Assembly (NCBI GenBank): GCA_015060535.1
Contig: SUYH01000019.1
Coordinates: forward strand, 1-51,822
Length of the DNA stretch: 51,822 nucleotides
Reading direction: 5' to 3'
From: Prevotella sp.
GTDB taxonomy: Bacteria; Bacteroidota; Bacteroidia; Bacteroidales; Bacteroidaceae
Position numbers and translations under genes: made by a program. Below are positions 17,111 to 23,696 of this stretch, one piece after another (position 1 is the stretch's first letter; the number at the start of each line of letters is the position of its first letter). The notes under the pieces were generated by a model, which saw nothing but the letters and a program-made list of their open reading frames with translations, ran no database searches and was not told the origin of the DNA.

Positions 17111-18117
17111 GAGTTCAGTTCTACAAATTTCTTGAATGTTCGTAATGCCGCACCGCTGTCGATGCTCTCGCGGGCCATCTCGATGCACTCTTCAATGCTC
17201 TTCTGACCGCGTTCCAGCACCTGAATACCAAAGGCGGCATTGGCCAGTACGATATTCTTCTGTGCGGGCAGGGCACGATTCTCGAGCACGCTGTCGAAGA
17301 TCTGAGCAGCCTCTTCCTCAGTAGCACCACCAACAAGTTCCTCTGGCTTGGCAATGTCGAAGCCTAAGTCCTTGGGCGAGAAGATGCGCTCGTAGTCCTT
17401 GGTGGTCACCTTGAAGTCGCCCGTCAGCGAAATCTCGTCGTAGCCGTCAATGGAGTTCACGATGCCGTAGTCGATGCCAAGTTTCTGATACACCTGATTA
17501 TAGAGACGCATCTGATCAAGATTGGCCACACCCAGGAGCTGGCATTTAGGCTGGGATGGATTTACGATCGGTCCTAAGAGATTGAAGATGGTGGGGAACT
17601 GCAGCGCCTTGCGGATAGGTCCCACGAACTTCATCGCCTTGGCGAAGAGCTGGGCATGCAGATATACGATGCCTGCCTCATTGAGCGAACGGTTCAGCTT
17701 GTCGATATCATCCGTGAATTTAATACCGTGATGCTGTATAACATTCGATGCTCCAGATACTGAAGTGGCAGCATAGTTGCCATGTTTTGCCACCTTGTAG
17801 CCGGCTCCGGCAATAACGAAACAAGCGGTGGTAGAGATATTAAACGTGTTCTTGCGGTCGCCGCCAGTACCGACTACATCAATATATCTGTCTGCCTGCA
17901 AGATGGCTGGTACACCAGTTTCGAGGATACCATCGCGGAATCCAAGGAGTTCATCTACTGTAACACCACGCATCTGCAGACATGTGAGCAGTGCGGTAAT
18001 CTGTTCGTTGGGGTATTCACTCTGTGTGATGCCAATCAGGATTGATTTCATCTCCTCGCGGGAGAGCTCTTCGTGGTTCAGCAGGCGGAAGAGATAGCCT
18101 TTCATTGTCTGTTCCAT
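17107..18117 (-). CDS. trpD: Anthranilate phosphoribosyltransferase
   Basis: Adds phosphoribose from PRPP to anthranilate. 336 residues with VGTGGDRKNTFNIST (PRPP/phosphate binding), KHGNYAATSVSGASNV and the PIVNPSQPK region. It is a stand-alone enzyme, not fused to TrpG. The gap of 79 bases to trpG is filled almost wholly by a nine-unit heptamer array. Confidence 0.96.
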   Translation of the reverse strand: MEQTMKGYLFRLLNHEELSREEMKSILIGITQSEYPNEQITALLTCLQMRGVTVDELLGFRDGILETGVPAILQADRYIDVVGTGGDRKNTFNISTTACFVIAGAGYKVAKHGNYAATSVSGASNVIQHHGIKFTDDIDKLNRSLNEAGIVYLHAQLFAKAMKFVGPIRKALQFPTIFNLLGPIVNPSQPKCQLLGVANLDQMRLYNQVYQKLGIDYGIVNSIDGYDEISLTGDFKVTTKDYERIFSPKDLGFDIAKPEELVGGATEEEAAQIFDSVLENRALPAQKNIVLANAAFGIQVLERGQKSIEECIEMARESIDSGAALRTFKKFVELNS

Positions 18118-18131
18118 ATCCTTTTATTTTA

Positions 18132-18194
18132 AATGTTCAATATTCAATGTTCAATGGTCAATGTTCAATGGTCAATGTTCAATGGTCAATGTTC
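18132..18194. repeat. Nine-unit heptamer array between trpG and trpD
   Basis: Alternating AATGTTC and AATGGTC units (one AATATTC) repeat with exact 7-base period. It is the longest array in the window. The same unit occurs inside trpE and between trpE and trpB. Confidence 0.95.
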
Positions 18195-18196
18195 AA

Positions 18197-18760
18197 TCAA
18201 AGAAACATCCAGTTCTGCAGCATCTTTCGCCCGTCTGGGGTCAGCACGCTTTCGGGATGGAATTGTATGCCGCGGACGTTCAGCTCACGATGACGCAGGG
18301 CCATAATCTGTCCTTCGTCGCTCTCAGCGGTCACTTCGAGGCAGTCGGGCAGGCCCTCTCGAGAGACTACCCACGAATGGTAGCGACCGATGGTGATGTC
18401 GCGCTCAAGCCCGCTGAAGATGGGGTCGTCGGCAATGATATGACAGGGGGTAGCGACACCATGAAAAACGTCTGAGAGATTCTCTAATTTCGCGCCGAAC
18501 ACCTCACCGATGGCCTGATGACCGAGGCACACACCAAGGATAGGTTTTTTGCCTGCGTATGTGCGGATAACGTCGAGCAGCAGACCGGCCTCCGAGGGGA
18601 TGCCTGGACCTGGCGAGAGGATAATCTTGCTGTATTGCTCGAGGTCTGGGAGTTCGAACTGATCGTTGCGTACTACTGTGACCTCTGCGCCCAGTTCCTT
18701 TACTAAATGACTCAAATTATATGTAAACGAGTCGTAATTATCTATTATTACAATCTTCAT
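18197..18760 (-). CDS. trpG: Anthranilate synthase component II (glutamine amidotransferase)
   Basis: Supplies ammonia from glutamine to TrpE. 187 residues, a class I amidotransferase: IIDNYDSFTYNL at the start, LSPGPGIPSEAG, nucleophile Cys in LGVCLGHQAIGE, and His-Glu in IQFHPESVLTPDG. It overlaps trpE by 4 bases, giving coupled, equal production of the two subunits. A pabA function cannot be excluded but the operon makes trpG the clear choice. Confidence 0.96.
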   Translation of the reverse strand: MKIVIIDNYDSFTYNLSHLVKELGAEVTVVRNDQFELPDLEQYSKIILSPGPGIPSEAGLLLDVIRTYAGKKPILGVCLGHQAIGEVFGAKLENLSDVFHGVATPCHIIADDPIFSGLERDITIGRYHSWVVSREGLPDCLEVTAESDEGQIMALRHRELNVRGIQFHPESVLTPDGRKMLQNWMFL

Positions 18761-20187
18761 AACTGTTCCGCTTTTTCGATGGCCTTGCGTAAGGCACCAA
18801 GTTTATTGTTCACTTCCTGTAATTCATACTCTACGTCACTCTTGGCTACGATGCCGCCGCCCGCCTGGAACCATAGTTCACCGTTTCTGCTGACGAAGGT
18901 TCGAATGGTGATGGCCTGATTCAGCGAACCGTCCAAGCCGATGTAGCCGATGCAACCGCCGTAGGCACCACGGTTGTGCGGCTCGTACTCCGAGATAAGC
19001 TGCATGGCGCGAACCTTCGGCGCACCGCTGAGCGTACCAGCAGGGAAGGTGTCGATAAATGCCTTGATGGGGTCTTTGTCGGCATCGAGCTCGCCACTGA
19101 CTCTCGATACGAGGTGGATGACGTGCGAATAATACTGCAGATCCTTGTAGAAATCGACCTTCACGTCGTGACAATTACGGCTCAGATCATTACGTGCCAA
19201 ATCCACCAGCATCACGTGCTCAGCATTCTCCTTCGGGTCGTTGCGCAGGTATTCAGCACCCTTGCGGTCGGCCTCAGCATCGCCTGTGCGTTTCGTCGTG
19301 CCAGCGATGGGGTCGATGTAAGCTCTATACATTGAACATTGACCATTGACCATTGAACATTTTTCAATTCTGCAATGGGTCTCAGGGCTGCTTCCGAAAA
19401 TCCTAAAACCACCGAAATCGAAGTAGAACAGATATGGACTCGGATTGATGCTCCTCAGCGCACGATAGAGCTTGAAGTCATCGCCTTCGAACTTCTGGAT
19501 AAAGCGGCGTGAGAGCACAATCTGGAACACATCGCCACGCAGACAATGCTTGATGCCCTTGCGGATGTTCTCTTTGTGTTCATCGTCGGTCAGCGTCGAG
19601 CGGACATCGCCTACGGGATGGAAATCGTATGCCTGCACATTGGCCTTGTTCATCGCCTTGAGGATGCTGTCGATATCAGAGGCGTCACCCAACGTCACTA
19701 CTTTCAGCATGTTGTTGTGATGGTCGAACACAATCACCACCTTATATAATATATACAGCACGTCGGGCGCGTCGTTCTTCTCCTGCGTCTCGTCCTTCAC
19801 AGCGATGTCCTCGAAGTAGCGCACGGCGTTGAACGAGGTGTAGCCATAGAGTCCACAGACAGCAGCATCGTCGCCCGTCACCTCGAAGCGGTCGATGAGG
19901 GCGTGGATGGCATCAGTCGTACCATATTCCTTGTTAATCTCGTGCTGTTCCGTGGTTCCGTCGGGGAAACCGATGGTCGCAATGCCGTGTCCGACTGCCA
20001 CGCTGGCCATCGGATTGATGCCGATGAATGAACGCGAATTGCTCTGGTCGTGATAGTCCGAGCTCTCCATCAGCGCACTCTGTGGATAGAGGTCGCGCAG
20101 CCGCATATACACGCCAACTGGGGTATAAAGATCCGCCAGAATGGTCTTGCTTGTTGTCGTATATTTGAATGTATTCATAATTGTCAA
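18757..20187 (-). CDS. trpE: Anthranilate synthase component I, with a heptamer-derived insert
   Basis: Makes anthranilate from chorismate with TrpG. 476 residues; chorismate-binding C-terminal domain with IFGSSPETH, IDPIAGTTKRTG, LVDLARNDLSR and GTLSGAPKVRA. An in-frame stretch near residues 274-285 (CSMVNGQCSMY) is encoded by the heptamer array 19331-19365, directly between the conserved SPETHCRIE and YIDPIAGT strands. Upstream the protein has the N-terminal domain including the region where tryptophan feedback acts. Either of the ATG codons at 20187 or 20178 may be the start. Confidence 0.95.
   Translation of the reverse strand: MTIMNTFKYTTTSKTILADLYTPVGVYMRLRDLYPQSALMESSDYHDQSNSRSFIGINPMASVAVGHGIATIGFPDGTTEQHEINKEYGTTDAIHALIDRFEVTGDDAAVCGLYGYTSFNAVRYFEDIAVKDETQEKNDAPDVLYILYKVVIVFDHHNNMLKVVTLGDASDIDSILKAMNKANVQAYDFHPVGDVRSTLTDDEHKENIRKGIKHCLRGDVFQIVLSRRFIQKFEGDDFKLYRALRSINPSPYLFYFDFGGFRIFGSSPETHCRIEKCSMVNGQCSMYRAYIDPIAGTTKRTGDAEADRKGAEYLRNDPKENAEHVMLVDLARNDLSRNCHDVKVDFYKDLQYYSHVIHLVSRVSGELDADKDPIKAFIDTFPAGTLSGAPKVRAMQLISEYEPHNRGAYGGCIGYIGLDGSLNQAITIRTFVSRNGELWFQAGGGIVAKSDVEYELQEVNNKLGALRKAIEKAEQL
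19331..19365. repeat. Heptamer array inside trpE
   Basis: On the plus strand the units are ATTGAAC, ATTGACC, ATTGACC, ATTGAAC and ATTTTTC. They are the reverse complement of the AATGTTC/AATGGTC units found on either side of trpE and trpD, and are translated in frame. Confidence 0.9.
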
Positions 20188-20210
20188 TGTTCAATGGTCA
20201 ATGTTCAATT
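20179..20210. repeat. Heptamer array between trpB and trpE
   Basis: AATTGTC, AATGTTC, AATGGTC and AATGTTC fill the short gap, reaching into the first codons of trpE and the last of trpB. Confidence 0.9.
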
Positions 20211-21414
20211 AAAACTTCCCGTATTCCTTCGCCATCGCTTTGTTCTTGAGATACGTCTCGACATCCTTGTCGCCACGTCCGCTGACCGTCAGCACCACCA
20301 CATCGTCCTTCTTAAAGCTCAGCTTCTTCAGCGCCGCAATGGCGTGGGCACTCTCGATGGCAGGGATGATGCCCTCCATACGTGTCAGTTCGTAGCCGCC
20401 GTAGATAGCCTCGTCGTCGTTGATGCTCAACACCTGCGTGCGTCCCTTCTTCGCCATGTTGCAATGCATCGGACCCACGCCCGGATAATCGAGACCTGCC
20501 GAGATGGTAAACGCCTCCTGAATCTGTCCGTCCTCGTCCTGCATCACCAGCATCTTCGCGCCGTGCAGAATACCCGTAGTGCCACGATGGATGGTGGCGG
20601 CGGTGTAATCGGTATCCCAGCCGTGTCCGCCAGCTTCAGCCAACACAATTTTTACACGTTCGTCGTCCATATAGTGATAGATGGTGCCAGCGGCATTGCT
20701 TCCACCTCCGATGCAGGCAATCAGATAATCAGGATAGTCGCGGCCAACCTGCTCCTCCAACTGCCACTTGATCTCCTCCGAGATGACGCTCTGCATCCGA
20801 GCCACGAGGTCGGGATAGGGATGAGGACCCATCGTCGAACCTACGATATAGAAGGTGTCGGCAGGGTGACAGCACCAGTCGCGGATGGCCTCCGAACAGG
20901 CATCGCTCAGCGTCATGTTACCCGTGCGGACGGGATGCACCTCGGCACCCAGCATCTTCATCCGCTCCACGTTGGTGTGCTGACGCTCCACATCCGTCGC
21001 ACCCATAAACACCTCGCACTTCATGTCCATCAGCGCACACACCGTCGCCGTTGCCACACCGTGCTGTCCGGCTCCCGTCTCGGCAATGATGCGCGTCTTG
21101 CCCATCCGCTTCGCCAGCAGAATCTGCCCGATGGTGTTGTTGATCTTGTGCGCACCCGTGTGGTTCAGGTCTTCACGCTTCAAATACAACTGGCAGCCGT
21201 ACTTCTCGCTCATCCTACGGGCATAGTAGAGCGGTGAGGGCCTGCCCACATAATCCTTCAACAGCGCATGATACTCCGCCTTGAACTCCGCACTCTCGAT
21301 AATCGGCAGATAAGCCTCCTGCAGGTCATGCACACACTTGTAGAGAATCTCAGGCACGTAAGCCCCTCCGAACTCTCCATAGAAACCGTTTTTGTCAACT
21401 TGAAATTTTTCCAT
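20209..21414 (-). CDS. trpB: Tryptophan synthase beta chain
   Basis: Joins indole and serine with pyridoxal phosphate. 401 residues; the PLP lysine is in HTGAHKINNTIG, the phosphate cup in IACIGGGSNAAG, and the start EFGGAYVPEIL is typical. It is the first structural gene of the operon, an order (B-E-G-D-C-F-A) typical of Bacteroidetes. It lies 37 bases after the attenuator-like terminator. Confidence 0.97.
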   Translation of the reverse strand: MEKFQVDKNGFYGEFGGAYVPEILYKCVHDLQEAYLPIIESAEFKAEYHALLKDYVGRPSPLYYARRMSEKYGCQLYLKREDLNHTGAHKINNTIGQILLAKRMGKTRIIAETGAGQHGVATATVCALMDMKCEVFMGATDVERQHTNVERMKMLGAEVHPVRTGNMTLSDACSEAIRDWCCHPADTFYIVGSTMGPHPYPDLVARMQSVISEEIKWQLEEQVGRDYPDYLIACIGGGSNAAGTIYHYMDDERVKIVLAEAGGHGWDTDYTAATIHRGTTGILHGAKMLVMQDEDGQIQEAFTISAGLDYPGVGPMHCNMAKKGRTQVLSINDDEAIYGGYELTRMEGIIPAIESAHAIAALKKLSFKKDDVVVLTVSGRGDKDVETYLKNKAMAKEYGKF

Positions 21415-21451
21415 ATCTTTGTCTTTTAACTCTTAATTCTTAACTAAAAAA

Positions 21452-21485
21452 CCGGAGGCCCATCGCAAGAACGACAGGCCTCCGG
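21452..21485 (-). terminator. trp attenuator terminator
   Basis: A perfect 9-base-pair stem (CCGGAGGCC with GGCCTCCGG) with a 16-base loop is followed on the minus strand by TTTTTT. It lies between the leader peptide and trpB, so it can end transcription before the operon. A heptamer array (21426-21446) lies between it and trpB. Confidence 0.9.
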
Positions 21486-21525
21486 AGTATCTCTTTTACA
21501 AACTTACAGGTACGCGGCTATCTTC

Positions 21526-21582
21526 TCACGATCTTTTGAATCTTGAGTTGCGCCACCAATAATTGTTTGCTATTCTAATCAT
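21526..21582 (-). CDS. trpL: trp operon leader peptide with tandem Trp codons
   Basis: An 18-residue open frame, MIRIANNYWWRNSRFKRS, with two adjacent TGG codons at positions 9-10. It lies between the promoter and the intrinsic terminator and is therefore placed as a ribosome-stalling sensor of charged tRNA-Trp. It is too short for ordinary gene calling. Its size, the paired Trp codons and the position agree with known trp leader peptides and with the Bacteroid-trp RNA described for Bacteroidetes; I recall that family from memory and could not compare. Confidence 0.85.
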   Translation of the reverse strand: MIRIANNYWWRNSRFKRS

Positions 21583-21615
21583 ATCAATTTTTTGTTTTTG
21601 ATAACTTTCCGGCTG

Positions 21616-21647
21616 CAAAAGTAATGCATTTTGCTGAAACAAACAAA
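21616..21647 (-). promoter_or_regulatory. trp operon promoter
   Basis: On the minus strand TTTG (rc of 21644-21647) and TACTTTTG (rc of 21616-21623) are separated by 20 bases. Transcription would start near 21610, about 28 bases before the leader peptide. Confidence 0.8.
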
Positions 21648-21796
21648 TTTTTGCTTACTTTTTTCTCAAAAAATTTTTCGCCCACTGACACTTTGCTCTG
21701 AAATTATCCATTTTCCATCAAAAGTGCAAGCATAACATCCACCCCACCCTCTTCATTCCTTACACTTTGTCATTTTATCCCAAAAATACTCTATAC

Positions 21797-21833
21797 AAAA
21801 AAGCAAAGTCCGCAGTTCATAGCAGCCTTTGCT
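21797..21833 (-). terminator. Intrinsic terminator of the HU-like/smalltalk operon
   Basis: Minus strand AGCAAAGGCTGC pairs with GCGGACTTTGCT and is followed by TTTTTT. The rest of 21660-21880 shows no gene; a heptamer array (21855-21887: ACATCAT, ACATCTG, ACATCAA, ACATCTC) overlaps the end of the smalltalk gene. Confidence 0.75.
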
Positions 21834-21880
21834 CTTCGTTTTTAGAGTAGTCAGACATCATACATCTGACATCAAACATC

Positions 21881-21994
21881 TCACATATAGATCGGGCCTT
21901 GGCCCATGCACGAGGTCGTTCCGAGGGCGGTCAGAGCCGCCGTGAGGATGCTGACGATGACCTGAATAATGGTCTTCCAAGTTTCTTTCTTCAT
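21881..21994 (-). CDS. Smalltalk-type small membrane/lipoprotein-like protein
   Basis: 37 residues, starting MKKETWKTIIQVIVSILTA and ending in a short tail after TTSCMGQGP. A basic N-terminus, one hydrophobic helix and a Cys in a lipobox-like context make it look like a tiny membrane or lipoprotein. It matches the pattern of the Bacteroidetes 'smalltalk' proteins found next to HU-like genes and N-acetylmuramoyl amidases. Their function is unknown. It follows the HU-like gene by 14 bases on the same strand. The last codons overlap a heptamer array, which may have altered the C-terminus. Confidence 0.8.
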   Translation of the reverse strand: MKKETWKTIIQVIVSILTAALTALGTTSCMGQGPIYM

Positions 21995-22008
21995 ACTCTT
22001 TCAGTTTT

Positions 22009-22539
22009 TTAGTTGCCAGTTTCGAAACCTGCGCTGCCACCGCTGTTGCCGCCGCCTTGGTTTTCACTTCCCTCGCCTGTTGGAGAGGGGTCGGGGGTGA
22101 GGCTGTCCTCCTCGCTCTTCAGGAACGACTCGATGTTGATAAACTCGGCCTGCTTCAGGAACTGGCGGCTGGAGATGTTCTCCTCCGTAGTCTGCTCGGG
22201 CAGGAATCGGATGTGCAGCGCCTTCAGGTGCTTGTTCACATTGAAATCCTCCTTCTTCAGCGCACCGTTCTTCTGGTTCTCCAGCGTGGTGTAGAACGTG
22301 CCGAGGCCTTCAATCTTCACCTTCTTCGACTCCAGGAGCATCTCGATGAGACAGCTGCGGAACTTCTCCAGCACGCCGTAGACGACGTCGGGGGTGTAGA
22401 TACTTCCGTGCTCCGAGATGTGCTGCGCCAGCTTGCGCGTGTTCAACGTTTCCAGACTTTTGATCTGCGCGTACCACTTTCCGAAGGCGGCGTTGTGCTC
22501 GTTCTGGTTCTGCTTTACTTCATACAAAATCTTTGCCAT
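22009..22539 (-). CDS. HU-like DNA-binding protein with palindromic insert
   Basis: 176 residues of the HU-related family: helical part 1-75, then VKIEGLGTFYTTLE (beta-arm). Residues about 145-158 read SLTPDPSPTGEGS, the translated form of the GC-rich palindrome also found in purF and asnB. The C-terminal tail GGGNSGGSAGFETGN nearly equals that of the HU-like protein at 702-1268. The insert separates the domain from the tail. It shares its leader structure with the first HU-like gene and is followed by a smalltalk gene. Probably binds DNA; role unknown. Confidence 0.85.
   Translation of the reverse strand: MAKILYEVKQNQNEHNAAFGKWYAQIKSLETLNTRKLAQHISEHGSIYTPDVVYGVLEKFRSCLIEMLLESKKVKIEGLGTFYTTLENQKNGALKKEDFNVNKHLKALHIRFLPEQTTEENISSRQFLKQAEFINIESFLKSEEDSLTPDPSPTGEGSENQGGGNSGGSAGFETGN
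22067..22105 (-). repeat. GC-rich palindromic insert in the HU-like gene
   Basis: On the minus strand it has the order CCTCACCCCC, then CCCTCTCC, then GGCGAGGGAAGT, forming an imperfect hairpin. It is read in the same frame as the copies in purF and asnB. Confidence 0.8.
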
Positions 22540-22628
22540 AGTTGTGTGTGTTTTTCATGGTATTAGATACTCTGTGGCGAGCTTCACGGGTCGCCAACCT
22601 TCCCGTTTGTGATCACGATGCAAAGTTA
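22540..22628 (-). promoter_or_regulatory. Promoter and conserved leader of the second HU-like gene
   Basis: TAACTTTG (rc of 22621-22628) is the -7 element. The leader then has CGGGAAGG (rc 22598-22605), CCCGTG (rc 22585-22590), GCCAC (rc 22574-22578) and TCTAATACCAT with an A-run (rc 22551-22567), in the same order as in the 634-701 leader. Confidence 0.65.
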
Positions 22629-22820
22629 CAACATTTTCCGCGCGCTTCCAAATTTCGACCTCCAATTTGGGGCGATTTTCAGCACGAAATCGCCCAATTT
22701 CATCGAACCGTCGCTCGAGCTTGTCTCGCTTGCTACCGAAGGGACGCAAGAACATCGTGGCCTCGAATCCGTAATATTCGACCCTCGTGTATTACTTTTC
22801 GTCGCTGGCGGGTAAGGTGC

Positions 22821-22982
22821 GTCCCGCGTCCCACCGTCCCATCGTCCCATTAAGGTGGTGCGGACGCGGAAAAGTGCCAATATTAATGGTTATAATAATA
22901 TAATTATTATAAAAGTCTATTCTCACTATTTTCGTATTTGGAAGATGCTTAATGGGACGGTGGGACGATGGGACGATGGGAC
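22821..22982. repeat. Inverted arrays of an 8-base unit around an AT-rich core
   Basis: Left arm 22821-22853 holds GTCCCACC/GTCCCATC units; right arm 22949-22982 holds the complementary GGGACGGT/GGGACGAT units. The 95-base core is AT-rich. The element resembles a small non-autonomous repeat (MITE-like) and lies just before the antitoxin promoter. The remainder of 22629-22820 holds only a short CTTGCTACC...GGGACGCAAG palindrome (22727-22752). Confidence 0.75.
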
Positions 22983-23023
22983 AAAAAATCGATAAAAAGC
23001 ATTGCTATATAAATAAAATGTAT

Positions 23024-23031
23024 TATCTTTG
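23024..23031 (+). promoter_or_regulatory. -7 element for the ribbon-helix-helix antitoxin
   Basis: TATCTTTG about 31 bases before the ATG at 23062. An alternative start at 23029 would fall inside this promoter and is rejected. Confidence 0.65.
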
Positions 23032-23061
23032 CAATCGAAAACATTTAATTGTATTACACTT

Positions 23062-23316
23062 ATGGCAACAACAATTATCAGAAAACCTGCCTCATTCCGA
23101 CTCAGGGCCGACCTGCTGGAGAAACTGAAGAGCAATGCAGTCAGAGAAAACCGTACACTCAACAACTACGTGGAGAGTGTACTGCTCGACTACATTTTTA
23201 ATGAGCCTAACGAAACGACTAAGGCAGCCATCCGTGAAGCCATGTCGGGCCGTAACCCTAACAAGGTCTACGACAATGTGGACGATATGTTTAACGACAT
23301 TCTGAACGAAGAATGA
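23062..23316 (+). CDS. Ribbon-helix-helix antitoxin-like protein
   Basis: 84 residues. The N-terminal TTIIRKPASFRLRADLLEKL... segment has the strand-helix-helix pattern of Arc/MetJ-like DNA-binding antitoxins (FRLRADLLEKLK, then NRTLNNYVESVLLDYI). The C-terminal half is acidic (KVYDNVDDMFNDILNEE), as in toxin-neutralising tails. A second open frame overlaps its stop by four bases as a toxin gene would, but runs straight into a repeat after a few codons. It is probably an orphan antitoxin of a type II system. Which toxin family it served cannot be told. Confidence 0.75.
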   Translation: MATTIIRKPASFRLRADLLEKLKSNAVRENRTLNNYVESVLLDYIFNEPNETTKAAIREAMSGRNPNKVYDNVDDMFNDILNEE

Positions 23317-23432
23317 AGAAACTAAATGCACAGCGGAACCGACCCTATTGTGCACTCAAAATCGTTCGGACACAGAGGGTCTGTCCCGCTGTGTCATCGA
23401 TAGCGAGCTTGTTGAGAGCCTTAGCAGGATGA
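23313..23432 (+). pseudogene. Possible toxin remnant interrupted by a palindromic repeat
   Basis: An ATG overlaps the antitoxin stop (ATGA), the usual layout of a toxin gene, and opens 39 codons (MKKLNAQRNRPYCALKIV...). From about codon 6 onward the coding sequence is a palindromic repeat (23328-23396), so only the first codons could come from a toxin. No toxin domain can be recognised. It may also be a chance frame. Confidence 0.35.
23328..23396. repeat. Palindromic repeat after the antitoxin
   Basis: CACAGCGGAACCGACCCT at the left is mirrored by AGGGTCTGTCCCGCTGTG at the right. Related GGGACAGTCC/GGACTGTCCC-type sequences occur at 30378-30452 and in short form at 481-497 and 23576-23585. 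The rest of 23397-23670 is AT-rich with short tandem ATGACAA and TGTCAT repeats (23429-23449, 23538-23562) and no gene. Confidence 0.7.
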
Positions 23433-23670
23433 CAAATGACAAATGACAGTTATTGAAAATCGGTGTACTTGTTGATTAGTAATATATATATTATAATATA
23501 TATAATACTAACACTCTTTTCTTCTCCAATTCAAAAAACTGTCATCTGTCATAACTGTCATTGTCATTGCAAAAGACAGTCCCTCCGACAAAAGACATTT
23601 ATTCAGCAGCGTGATTATTAAATAATGTGTAAAATTGGCGGCATTGAATTGCAATCTCAGGAATTATTTG

Positions 23671-23678
23671 TATTTTTG
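23671..23678 (+). promoter_or_regulatory. -7 element for the type IIG gene
   Basis: TATTTTTG, 19 bases before the ATG at 23697. A longer frame starting at 23625 would begin upstream of this promoter, so the 23697 start is preferred. Confidence 0.55.
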
Positions 23679-23696
23679 CAATCAAATCAGAATATA

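Noticed and set aside
17110..17188. Longer trpC with 26 extra residues
   Set aside because: The extra part is trpD sequence in another frame; the ATGA overlap start fits the family.
18132..18194. CRISPR or phage attachment site between trp genes
   Set aside because: Pure 7-base tandem repeat with no spacers; other copies occur at unrelated loci.
20050..21237. 395-codon plus-strand frame
   Set aside because: Antisense shadow of trpB and the start of trpE, whose motifs are complete.
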